Shown one piece after another: positions 9,715-19,455 of a stretch of DNA of 64,000 bases. Source of the DNA: Dromaius novaehollandiae (taxonomy: Eukaryota; Chordata; Aves; Casuariiformes; Dromaiidae); NCBI RefSeq assembly GCF_036370855.1, contig NC_088106.1, forward strand, positions 30,828,501 to 30,892,500, given 5' to 3'. Below the pieces are notes generated by a model. That model was not told where the DNA came from and searched no databases. It was given only the letters and a program-made list of their open reading frames with translations. Numbering within the stretch: the stretch's first letter is position 1; each line of letters begins with the position of its first letter. Made by a program: the position numbers and the translations under genes.

Positions 9715-9925
9715 GTGGAGCAAATCATCGTGGCCACCAGCTGCAAACATATGAAGGAGCACAAGCCGTTTGGGAGTAGTCAGCATGGGGTTAGCATGGG
9801 GAAATCCGGCCTGACCACCCTGATAGCCTTCTGTCGTGGGATGCCTGGCTGGGTGGAGGAAGGGAGAGCAGTGGGTGTTGTTGGGTGTTGTTTCCCTTGA
9901 ATTCAGCCTGGCTTTTGGTGCCTCC
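9715..9925 (+). mobile_element. CR1 LINE RT fragment, sense, unit 1
   Basis: The plus-strand translation reads HMKEHKPFGSSQHG, then GKSGLTTLIAF and GWVEEGRAVGVV. This is the CR1 reverse-transcriptase segment just before the first catalytic block. The frame degrades afterwards. It is a separate insertion from the antisense CR1 at 221-1411. Confidence 0.85.
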
Positions 9926-9959
9926 ATGGCCAGCAGTCTGCTGTTTACCTCAATGGGAC

Positions 9960-10803
9960 CACCTCGATGTTGGGTGGCGCTGCCGGTCGCTCCGGATGCC
10001 CAGGGGCCTGGGGGGAGGCCCTCGAGCGCCGCCCCTCCGTCGCGGGCCCAGCCGGGCACGGAGAGCAGCGAGTGCTCGTGTCTGTGAGGCGGCTGCCCCT
10101 GCGGGACGAGAGCTGGGGGGTCACGGCGGGGCCCAGCTCCCCCCACCGTGCTGCCTGCACCCGGGGCCACCGCCTCTCCCTCGCGCCACGGCCTGGTCTC
10201 CTCATGGCCCCCGGTGAGCCCCGTGTGCCCCCCAAGGCCTGCTCGTCCCCCCGGAGCCTTCCATGGCCTGCTTGTCCCCCCAACCGCCCCCCAAGGCCCG
10301 CTGCCCCCCACAAGGCCTCCTCGCCCCCCCCTCGCCTTCCCCAACGGCCCGGCCCCACCCGCCGCGTCCCGGACCGGCCCCCCGGCGCGGCGCGGCGCGG
10401 CGCGGCGCGGCGCCACCCGGCGCCACCCAGCAGTTGAGGCGGCGGACGCCATCGAGGGCGGCGGCCTCGGCGCGGCCCAGCACGGCCGCCCGCGTCAGCC
10501 TCAGGGCGCCGCCGCCGAACCGCCGCCGTCGCCGTCGCCAGGGCCGCGGCCGCCGTCGCCAGGGCCGCCGTCGCCAGGGCCGCCGTTGCCGCTGCCGTCG
10601 CCAGGGCCGCGGCGGCCGCGCTCCGCCCCCGGGCCGGGCCGGGCCGGGCCGGGGCGGCCCCGAGCCGCCTGCAGCGGCGCCGCGCCGGGCGCCCTCGGCC
10701 TTCCCGTCCCGCTCTCCGGCCTCAGCGCCTCCCCGGGGCCGTGCGGGAGTCTCGGGGGCTCCGGGTCGCTTGTGCTGAACTCGGGAGATCGTCGTGTGCC
10801 AAG
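9960..10803. promoter_or_regulatory. CpG island with GC minisatellites, unit 1
   Basis: Very GC- and CpG-rich. It contains a GGCGC array (about 10384-10413), a GTCGCCAGGGCCGCC minisatellite (about 10530-10610) and a GGGCC array (about 10631-10655). It ends at a consensus plus-strand donor, CCAAG|GTGAGA, with GT at 10804-10805. It holds the antisense CFAP410-like codons at 10427-10504, so it looks like a captured bidirectional promoter. Which transcript it drives now is unknown. Confidence 0.6.
10427..10504 (-). pseudogene. CFAP410: CFAP410-like first-exon fragment, unit 1
   Basis: On the minus strand, 26 codons align without gaps to the first 26 residues of human CFAP410 (C21orf2) as I recall that sequence. 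About 15 residues are identical, including LTR, VL, RA, VR and the closing LNCW. The codon at the initiator position is CTG, not ATG, and the frame runs open upstream. GTGGCG follows the Trp codon directly, as a splice donor would. No second exon was found in the window. It is probably a leftover first exon inside a captured CpG-island promoter; a start at CTG cannot be excluded. Confidence 0.55.
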
Positions 10804-12059
10804 GTGAGAGTTGGTTAGAGCCAAGAGGTTAGAGCAAAGCTGAGAATAGAGAGATATGTATCAGAGCTCCGCGGTTCAATCACGGGTGCCCGGGACGAGG
10901 ACGGCTCTCGCCCTTCCCTTGAGGGCCACCCCTTGGGTAGAGCCTGCCCAGTTTCCCCAACAACGGGCGCCCGGCACAGCGACAGCTCCCGCCCCTTACG
11001 GGCCCCCTTTCGGTCTGATTCCCCGGCTTCTCCTCACCACGCTGGTGACATCCGGGGCGTCCCCGCTGCCAGGTGGGTCCTGGGGTCCACAGGGCCGCTG
11101 ACCGTGGGCCCGAGCCCCCACCGAGCCCCCACCAAGCACGTGTGCCTTGGTCCCTGTTACACCCGGGCCGAGCAACGCCAGCCCACGGCCGTAGCAAGGC
11201 CGCGGGCTCCAGTCGGGACCAGCGTGCGCATCAGCAGGTGACTGGTGCTCAGCCCACACGCTGCGCAGCGGGAAGCAACACGCCCATTAGCAGGTGGCTG
11301 TGCGGGCAATGGCTCCACAGCGCCGAGATGTCCGTGCTGTGGGTCTGCGGTGTCGCTTCTCCCTGGTCTGCACTTGTCAATCACGGGTTCGTTACAGGGT
11401 GTGCCAGCAGGCTGCTGCAACCCCACAGCGTGGCGGCCCAGCCTTGGTGCACCCGGGCTTCCTTAACTCTTGGGAAGCACCCCAGAGCAAGCCCCTCTAC
11501 AGCCTTGGCGGCTGTTACGCCAAGTGGTGGTCCACAACTGCTCTCGGGTCCTTCGGCTCCTGTGGCAGGGGCAGCTGGGAAGGAGCTTTCAGCGCTTGTG
11601 TCTGTCAGGGCAGAAATGTCTGAGCCTGCGGATGGCTGTGCCCGTCGCTGGGGCTCCCCGACCACCCGCGGCTCCCCAGGGCTTGGTCTCAGGGGCACCG
11701 CTGTGCTTGCTGCACAAGGCTGGCTCTGTTTGTCAGCGATCTCGGTGTGGTGCTCAGCATGCAGCTGGGTCCCCTGCTGCTGCCTTCTGGGTGCTGCCAG
11801 GCAGGTCGTTCTGGGGAGCCGCTGGCATCCTTGGCCCCTCCACGGCAGACAGCCAGGTCCCCGCCAGCGTCTGTCAGGTGGCAGTTGGCAGGGCTGCAGC
11901 CTGACCGGGGAGCTGAGGCGCCGGCGAGAGCCGTCTTGGTCGTGCCCCAGGTCTGCTCTCATTCACCCACAAACCGCTCTTCTTCTTCAGCACAGGCACC
12001 GCTGTGTGCTTGCGAGGGAGCGTGAGGCACCCCCGGCGAGGAGCCCAGCCCGCCGATGC
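10804..12059. other. GC-rich spacer upstream of gene C
   Basis: No recognised gene. A 356-codon plus-strand frame (11073-12143) is kept in all four units, but it has no recognisable domain and ends inside the gene C first exon, so I do not call it. The hairpin motif of 9464 recurs at 11505-11523. Equivalent spacers: 23636-24891, 36473-37728 and 49416-50671. Confidence 0.5.
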
Positions 12060-12139
12060 GGGCAGCACGGGAGGATGCAGGCGACGGGAGGAGCTGTCGC
12101 GCAGGATGTTCCCCGTTGTGCACGGACTGACGTGTGCAG
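12060..12139 (+). promoter_or_regulatory. Gene C non-coding first exon, unit 1
   Basis: The end of this block (TTGTGCACGGACTGACG and GTGTGCAG|GTGAGC) matches the gene A and gene B first exons. The upstream promoter homology seen at A and B is replaced by unrelated GC-rich DNA. The intron is 12140-12424. Confidence 0.55.
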
Positions 12140-12427
12140 GTGAGCTGTGCTGCTGCAAGGCAGGCAGGCAGTGTGGACAGCAGTGGCGGGTGTGGGCACT
12201 GCTTGGGTCTGCCTCGATGCAACGCTTCAGGGTGAGTGAGGATGGGGGAGAAGAAGAAGACACGAGGGGGACCCCTTTCCCCACGCAGACCAGAGGCCAG
12301 GCCTCAGCTGTCGTCCCTGCCTGGTTCCTCATCACGCCCTAGCCCACCCATTCCCTCTTTCTGCTTTCTCCTCCTTTCGTTGCCAGGACAGCTCACACAA
12401 GCTCTCTGTCTCTTTCCTTTCTAGCAC

Positions 12428-12682
12428 ATGATGTCTTCAGAAGAGGACTTTCCAGAGGATGCCAGCTTTTCCTCCGGCATCAGCACCAGCCGGCTGCAGC
12501 AGGAAATGCCGCCAGATGCCTCCAAAGACCTGCGGTGCTCCATCTGCCTCAACACACTTGACGACACCGCCTACATCACCGTCTGCATGCACCGGTTCTG
12601 CTACGGCTGCATCCGGCAGATATGCAGGCGACGGGAGGAGCTGTCGGGTGAGTGCCCCCCAGCAGCGAGGGAGCAAAGCTAA
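12428..12682 (+). pseudogene. Truncated TOPORS-like RING exon, gene C copy 1
   Basis: The 84-codon frame opens 3 nt after the acceptor (TTTCTAG, AG at 12423-12424) and is gene A-like in its N-terminus. C37, C40, C53, H55, C58 and C61 are present, so unlike gene A it keeps the third-ligand Cys (TGC at 12584-12586). After CIRQ the domain is lost: the Trp and the last Cys pair are replaced by a 25-nt direct copy of the gene's own first exon (12622-12646 equals 12075-12099). A consensus donor, TCGG|GTGAGT with GT at 12648-12649, follows, so a transcript might splice onward. Half a RING cannot fold normally. Most likely a broken copy; a small regulatory protein is possible. Confidence 0.7.
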
Positions 12683-13036
12683 AGCCCGAGGTGGCACGGG
12701 GGGGCCTGAGCAGCCTGCTCCCAGGGCCTCGGCTGTGCCTGCGGTGTGCGCAGCAGGGGGTCCCCCAGCGGTGCCTTCCTCCTTCTGGAGGCATGGTGGC
12801 CCTGGGAGCATCTGCAAAGCCCCAGGTCCAAGGTGGTTGGAGGGGGGCTGTTTCTGGGGCTGTGCAATGGGTGCAGGTGCTGCGCTGCAGAGGCAGCAGC
12901 TGGCGCATGCTCCACCCACAGGAAAGGCCCGTGCGCTCAAAGAAGCAGGAGCGCAGTTACAGCTGAGCTCCGGGGTGGGCCAGCCTCAGGGACATCCCCT
13001 CTGCTGTCCCTCTGCCCGGAGATGCTTTGGCAAACC
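12683..13036. other. Spacer across the arbitrary unit 1/unit 2 border
   Basis: Nothing recognised between gene C and the next CR1. Sequence from 12817 repeats positions 1-220. The same spacer follows gene C in units 2-4. Confidence 0.5.
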
Positions 13037-14226
13037 ACAGGATCACCGAATCACCAAAGAATGGTTGGGGTTGGAAGGGACCTCCGGAGAGCCTCTAGTC
13101 CAGCCTCCCTGCTCAAGCAGGGTCCCCTAGAGCAGCTTAGTCAGCACCCTGTCCAGGTGCCTTTGCAATAGCTCCAAGGATGGAGCCTCCACAACGTCTC
13201 TGGGCAACCTCTTGCAGTGCTCTGGCACCCTCACACGAGGAAAGTTGTTCCTTCTGTTCAGACGCAACTTCCTGTGTTCGCTTGGTGCCCGCTGCCTCTC
13301 GTCCTGTCCCTGGGCACCACTGAAGAGAGCCTGCCACCATCCTCTTTACACCCTCCCCTCAGTTATTTATCGGCATCGATTAGATTCCCCCATCAGTCTT
13401 CGCTCCTCCAGGCTCCACAGGCCCAGCTCTCCCAGCCTTTCCTCACAGCAGAGATGCTCCAGTCCCTTCCTCCTCTTCGGAGCCCTTTGCTCCACTGGCT
13501 CCACATCTGTCTTGTACTGCGGAGCTCCGAACTGGACACAGTACGCCAGGGCTGGCCTCAGCAGGGTGGCTGAGGAGAGCACATCACCTGCCTGGACCTG
13601 CTGGCAAGGCTCTGCTCTTCCTAATGCAGCCCAGGATGCCATTGACTGCCCTTGCCGCAAGGGCCCATTGCTGGCTCATGGTCCACTTGTTGCCCCCCAG
13701 GACTCCCAGGTCCTGCTCGGCAGAGCTGCTTCCCAGCAGGTCGGGCCCAGCATGTCCTGCTGCCTGCGCTTAGTCCTCCCCAGGAGCAGGACTCTTCTGC
13801 GCTTCCCTTGAGTGAACTTCAGCAGGGTCCTCTCTGCCCATTTCTCCACACGGGCGAGGTCCCTCTCAATGGCAGCACAGGCCTCTGCTGCATCAGCCAC
13901 TCCTCCCAGCTTTGCCCAACCAGCAAACTTGCTGAGGGTACACTCTGTCCCTTCGTCCAGGGCACTGATGAACAAGTTGAACAGCATGGCACCCAGCAGT
14001 GACCCCTGGGGTACACCGTGCGCTACAGGCCTCCAGCTAGACTTTGCGCCATGGATCCCAACCCTCTGAGCTCTGCCACTCAGCCAGTTTTCAAGCCACC
14101 TCACTGTCTTGCCTGTGAGCATGGTACAGCAGAAGTGTCAAAAGCCTTCCGGAAGTTGTCAGGAGCAACAGACACCGCTCTTGCCTCGTCGACCAGCACA
14201 GTCATTTCACCCCAGAAGGCCCTCAG
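13037..14226 (-). mobile_element. CR1 LINE fragment (RT to 3' end), unit 2
   Basis: Same insertion as 221-1411, with the same Gly-Trp in place of the catalytic Asp pair, plus one deleted T near 13278 that is shared with unit 4. Confidence 0.93.
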
Positions 14227-14789
14227 GTGGGAGGGGGCCAGGGCGCTTGGGGCAGGGCACCACAAAGGCCTTGGGCCAAGCATGCTTGCAAGGAGGGAGA
14301 AAAGGCAGCGTGGACAGGAAAGCCTTGGCAGGACCTGCCGAGTCCTCTGCCTTTTGCCCAGGCCTCTTCCCACGCCCAGGAGGCCAAGGTTGGTGTCAGC
14401 CGCAGAGGGGCACAGGAGCACATGGCTCCCCAGATGGGTTGGACCTGCCAGGAGGAAAACACACAGGCGCTGCCGGAGGTCTCTGTAGCGCAGCCACCGC
14501 TGGAGCAGCCCAGGGAGCCGGGAGCTTCTGGAGATGAGGCCAAGTGCCACCGGGCAGCTCTGAGCCCCCCAGCAGCCCCTGTTTCATCGTGCCCTGCCCC
14601 GTCGTTCCCAGGACATGGGCCAGGCACCTCCATCAGCAGGCTGTGCCAGGCAATGCTGCTGGAGGCCACTTGAGATCTGTCCTGCCCTCCCCATCTGCAC
14701 ACTTCTGACGTCCCCTAGGGAGGCTTTGGCTTTTCCCCTCTTGTGTCCAATACACCCGCAGGCACTTGCCGAGTTGTGCTTCTGCACAA

Positions 14790-15406
14790 CAAGCAACACA
14801 CCCCAACTGCTGAATGCAGAACAGGCTTTTTTATGGTGCTGGGCTGGGGGGTGGAGGAAAGAGAGGGAAGGTTGTGCTGGACTCTTGGGCAGAAAAAGCT
14901 GTCCACTTCACCACCACGACTCTGGCTGGATTTGGTCACCCTGACAGTTGGCAGCGTTTGACTTGACCTCTGCCGAAAGAGGAGAGGACGAGAAATAACT
15001 GCACAACTCGGAGACCTGCACTAACATCCAGCCTCCGACTGCCAGTGCAGCCAAGGCAAAGCCGGGCACAGCCCCAAGCAGCAACAGCCCCACGCGGAAA
15101 GCAGAGAGTTCCTGTGACTCCCGTGACATCACCGCTTGGAGGCAGCCGCACAGTGGGGACCCCCTCACTTAGCCCCAAGCTCCGCGCTGGGTGGCACGCG
15201 AGGCGTCCAGGGCCCGGCAGGGTCACGGCTTTGCGTTTGGGGCTTTGCTCTGCGGCCAGCAGCAGCTCTGCCTGGCTGACTCGGGGGCTGTGGACCCCGC
15301 GCGGCTGCTGTCCAGCGGCCGGGGGCGCCCAGAGGGTGCCAAGAGTGTTGGGGAGCCCTGAAGGCTCACGGGGTGTTCCCTGTTGTGCACGGACTGACGT
15401 CTGCAG
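14790..15406 (+). promoter_or_regulatory. Gene A 5' flank and first exon, unit 2
   Basis: As unit 1 but with the T-rich insert (CTTTTTTATGG) near 14827. Lacks the CRE block. Donor GT at 15407; intron 15407-15999. Confidence 0.65.
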
Positions 15407-16002
15407 GTGAGCTGTGCTGCTGCAAGGCAGGCAGGCAGCGTGGGCGGCAGTGGCGGGTGTGGGCACTGCTTGGGTCTGCCTTGATGCAACGCTTCAGGGT
15501 GAGGATGGGGGAGAAGAAGAAGACGCGAGGGGGCCCCTTTCCCCATGCAGACCAGAGGACAGGCCTCAGCTGCCGTCCCTGCAGAGAGCCTGGTTCCTCG
15601 GCACGCCTTAGCCCACCCGCTCCCTCTGCCCTGGGCTTCCTTGGCCTCACTGGGTGGGGAGCACCTTTCCCCTGGGACCGTCTCTGCTCAAGGGGAAGTG
15701 TTCTTGGGGGGAAACCCAGGCCTTGTTGTCTGCCTTGACTTCAGGAAGGCTGCGCTGTACCTCAGCGGTCAAGATGGGCCCCAGTCCTGTTCAACACAAC
15801 CTCAGCCCTTCTGGGACTCTCTGATTGTCAGAGTCGGGGGGGCTCTCGCATGACTTGCTAATGGTGCTTGTGCTGCTTCCTCGCAGCCCTGAAGAAGACT
15901 GGGCAGCTCCTTGGCTCTTGACTCCCACAGCTTTTCTGCTTTCTCCACCCTTCATTGCCAGGACAGCTCACACAAGCTCTCTGTCTCTTTCCTTTCTAGC
16001 AC

Positions 16003-16764
16003 ATGATGTCTTCAGAAGAGGACACCAGCTTTTCCCCTGGTGCCAGCACCAGCCGGCTGCAGCAGGAAATGCCGCCAGATGCCTCCAAAGACCTGCGGTG
16101 CTCCATCTGCCTCAACACACTTGACGACACTGCCTACGTCACTGTCTACACGCACCGGTTCTGCTACGGCTGCATCCAGCAGTGGTCAGCCACCAGAGCC
16201 GAGTGCCCGCTCTGCCAGCGGCCTTTCCACTCCGTCCACACGGGGCCACCTGACCACAGCTCCCAGGCGGATGGCACCAGGCGCTCCTTGGCCGGCCAGC
16301 GACGAGGGAGAGTTCATTCCCGCTCTGCAGCGAGCACAGCCCGAAGCAGGTCCCCCAGGGGCAACCGCGATGGCCCCAGCAGGCTTCCGCGCCAGAGGGG
16401 CTGTGACTCCCCAGCGAGGAGCAGGCGGTGGCCGAGCAGGGCTCAGGCAACCGCTCATGCTGACCGCTGGGCAAGACCCCCAGCCAGGGGCCGATTACGG
16501 CAGAGGTCCCGCAGCACCCGCGGCAGCAGACGGGAAGCACCTTCTCCAGGCTGCCACCGCAGCAGGTGCCCCAGGAGAGGCAACGACCTCCACGAGGGAT
16601 TTATGCTCAGGGCGGTTCGCGAGACCCCAGCTTGCTGGGGGAGGCAGAGGAGCATGGCTCACAGTGACATGCTAGCTCCTAACGTCAAAATGGAAGTGGT
16701 GGCCTTATTTCTTATATTCTCATGCAACATTCTGTTATTTTTCCATTTCCACAGGTTCTTCTAG
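16003..16764 (+). CDS. TOPORS-like RING/SR protein, gene A copy 2 (degenerate RING)
   Basis: 253 aa, same layout as copy 1, with Tyr49 replacing the third RING Cys. Differences from copy 1: HSVHT for HSIHT after the RING, RGCDS for RGYDS, HRSRCPRR for HRSRSPRR in the SR region, and NVKME for NVEME before the hydrophobic tail. The protein is identical to copy 3. Confidence 0.82.
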   Translation: MMSSEEDTSFSPGASTSRLQQEMPPDASKDLRCSICLNTLDDTAYVTVYTHRFCYGCIQQWSATRAECPLCQRPFHSVHTGPPDHSSQADGTRRSLAGQRRGRVHSRSAASTARSRSPRGNRDGPSRLPRQRGCDSPARSRRWPSRAQATAHADRWARPPARGRLRQRSRSTRGSRREAPSPGCHRSRCPRRGNDLHEGFMLRAVRETPACWGRQRSMAHSDMLAPNVKMEVVALFLIFSCNILLFFHFHRFF

Positions 16765-16943
16765 AACCCCCCACTTCCAGCAGCTGCCTGGGGCCTCGGG
16801 GCAGATCCGGACGAGGGCAGCGGGAGCTGCAGTGCCCATCACTGGCAAACACCAGGCTGAAACAACGCAACAGACTCGAGCAGACAGCCTGGGTGCCTGT
16901 GAGCCTCCTCTGCCTCCTGCTGTGTTGGGCCAGGTGCTTAATT

Positions 16944-16973
16944 AATAAAAGGCAGGCAGCACCCGCTGCCTGC
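16944..16973 (+). terminator. Gene A polyadenylation signal and hairpin, unit 2
   Basis: AATAAA at 16944-16949 followed by the same 9-bp stem-loop as in unit 1. Confidence 0.75.
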
Positions 16974-17325
16974 AACCAACACCCTTGCCTCTGTGCTGAC
17001 TTTGTTCAACCCTCGGCTCACAGACGAGAGCGACCAGCCTTGAAAAAGCCCCAAGGCGGCGCTGGCAGAGAGAGCTGCCCGGGCCTCCGCACCGGCCTCC
17101 AAACTCTGCAAGGGCTGCAAGCGCTGACGAGCCAGCTTTCCGGCAGGAGCTAACATCTGTCCCGATGGACTGGGGCCGGTCCAGATTTGGCTCTGTGCAA
17201 AACAGCCACGTGCCCCAGGGACCGGGGAAGTCGGGACACACCATCTCCATTCCTCCCTGGAAATACAGATTTTATTCCGCCAAGGGCAGCTGTGCCCTGC
17301 AAAGCCTCCGGCTCCTGCCAGGAAG

Positions 17326-17605
17326 GGCTTTGTGGAGGAGTCTCCCTCAGCCTCCCCTCCACGCACACAGCCCCAGGACACACCTGGGGCCAGAGCACGG
17401 CCAGCAGTGAGAAGCCATCTCTGCTCACCCTCTGGCCCTTCCCATGCTTTGCCTCCCTCGGTGCCCTGCTGCCCTCCAGCTCCCGCCCTGCCCGCGCTCA
17501 GCCCCGGCTGGCTGCGGGCAGGCCGAGGGGCTCCAGCCCCCGCAGCCATGCCGGGCAACCCAGCTGCCACACTGCCCCCAGAACAGCTCCAGCCACGGGC
17601 CCCAC
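17326..17605 (+). repeat. Inverted repeat, left arm, unit 2
   Basis: Reverse-complement partner at 21214-21489. Flanks gene B as in unit 1. Confidence 0.88.
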
Positions 17606-17933
17606 CGCTGGAAGGTCCCTCCCCACAGCAGCCTGACAGCAGGCTCCAGCCCTCGGCACTGGCTTCAGCTCTTTCTCCCTGGGGCTCTTGCTGCTTGGGA
17701 CTGCGCCAGGCTTCACGCTGCCTTCACTGGCAGTCGGGGGCTGATGTCTGTGCACACCTCCGACTTGCTGGGTTAAATGTGCCCCCTGTCTTGAGGAAGG
17801 GAACAAAGAGGGTGCAGGCAAGGACATGCCCGCGCCTTGTCTGCACTCCTAGGCCTCCATGGCCTGCAGCAGCCTCACCTGGGGCCTCCCCCACACCCTG
17901 CCCACGGGCCCCGGAGCCCAGTTCAGCTTACCC

Positions 17934-18278
17934 CGGGAGCATCTCTCCTCTGAGGACAGGCTGAGGGAGCTGCCACTGTTGAGGGAGAGGCTAAAGAGGA
18001 CGGGGCCAGGCTCTTTGCAGTGGCCCAGGCACAGGACGAGAGGCAGCAGGCACCAACACAAACATAGGCACTTCCGTCTGACCATGAGGAAAGCCTTTCT
18101 CACTGTGAGGGCAACTGAGCTCTGGTTGCCCACAGAGCTTGGGGAGTCTCCAGCCTTGGAGCTATTCAAATGCCACCTCGACAGCTCCCGGGGCAATGTG
18201 CTCTAGGTGACCCTGCTTGAGCACGGGGGTGGCACTCCATGACCTCCACAGGTGCCTTCCAACCTCAACCGTTCTCTG
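17934..18278 (+). mobile_element. CR1 LINE 3' fragment, sense, unit 2
   Basis: Same insertion as 5106-5450. Confidence 0.88.
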
Positions 18279-18299
18279 ACCCCGTGACTGTGAAAATAG

Positions 18300-19028
18300 T
18301 GCCCCAACTCCTCAATGCCGCACATGCGTTTTATGGCCCAGGCTTTGTGGGGGTGGGTGGAGGAAAGGCAGGGAAGGCGGTCCTGTTCTCCTGGGCAGAA
18401 AACATTGTGCGGTTCACCAACACAACTCTGGCTGAATTTGGTCACCCTGACGGTTGGCAGCATCCAGCTTGAACTCCACTGAAAGAGGAGAAGAGGAGAA
18501 ATAACTCGGCAAGTCTGAGCTTTGCACTAACATCCAGCCTCCGACTGCCAGTGCAGCCAAGGCAAAGCCGGGCACAGCCCCAAGCAGCAACAGCCCCACG
18601 CGGAAAGAGCCCAAGCACACGCCGAGGGCTGAAGCCTGCTCTCCAAGGGACTGTGCAAGCCCAGGGCTGCTCCTGCAGCCTGGGCGTCTTTGGGGTGTGG
18701 CCCCGAGAGCCCTGTGACGTCACCAGAGAGTTCCTGTGACTCCCGTGACATCACCGCTTGGAGGCAGCCGCACAGTGGGGACCCCCGCACTTAGCCCCAA
18801 GCTCCGCGCTGGGTGGCATGCGAGGCGTCCAGGGCCCGGCAGGGTCACGGCTTTGCGTTTGGGGCTTTGCTCTGCGGCCAGCAGCAGCTCTGCCTGGCTG
18901 ACTCGGGGGCTGTGGACCCCGCGCGGCTGCTGACCCGCAGGCGAGGGTGCCCAGAGGGTGCCAAGAGCGTTGGGGAGCCCTGAAGGCTCACGGGGTGTTC
19001 CCTGTTGTGCACGGACTGACGTGTGCAG
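18300..19028 (+). promoter_or_regulatory. Gene B 5' flank and first exon with CRE, unit 2
   Basis: CRE TGACGTCA at 18715-18722. The segment near the donor reads ACCCGCAGGCGAGGGTGCCC, where unit 1 has a CCGCGGCCGGGGGCG version. Donor GT at 19029; intron 19029-19452. Confidence 0.65.
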
Positions 19029-19455
19029 GTGAGCTGTGCTGCTGCAAGGCAGGCAGGCAGCGTGGGCGGCAGTGGCGGGTGTGGGCACTGCTTGGGTCTG
19101 CCTTGATGCAGCGCTTCAGGGTGAGGCTGGGGGAGAAGAAGTCCCCCTCACCCCGTAGCCCGTAGCCCACCCGGTGCCTTTTCCCCAGCCTTCCTTGCCC
19201 TCGCTGGCTGGCAACGCCCTTCCCCCAGGACCTCCCCTGCTCCAGGGGAAGCATTGCTGGGCAAAGCCAGAGCCGGAGGGGAGTCTTTTAGGGGGGCCTT
19301 TACACTGCCTCGCAAATGGGGCTTCTGCTGCTTCCTTGCAGCCTTCAAGAAGCCTGGGCAGCTCTTTGGCTCTCCACCTCCACAGCTTTCCTGCTTTCTC
19401 CTCCCTTTGTCTCCAGGAAAGGTCCCGAGCTCCAGGTCTCTTTCCTTTGTAGAAC

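Larger units (their letters stand above)
1..12816. repeat. Tandem array unit 1 (12,816 bp)
   Basis: Position 1 reappears at 12817, and the order CR1, gene A, gene B, microsatellite, CpG island, gene C repeats from there. The unit edge is set only by where the window begins. Unit 1 lacks the short T-rich insert (near 2008) that units 2-5 carry upstream of gene A. It also has a private patch in gene B just after the RING. Confidence 0.97.

Noticed and set aside
9601..10452. 283-codon minus-strand frame through the CpG island
   Set aside because: It runs across the GC arrays and the reverse strand of a CR1 fragment. Not the CFAP410-like frame.
10860..11060. Retroviral LTR or primer-binding site in the GC-rich tract
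   Set aside because: No paired LTRs, no polypurine tract and no gag or pol frame nearby. The resemblance was too vague to call.
11073..12143. 356-codon plus-strand frame upstream of gene C, present in units 1-4
   Set aside because: GC-rich low-stop DNA with no recognisable domain. It stops inside the gene C first exon and is out of frame with gene C after splicing. Copies are too similar for conservation to count.
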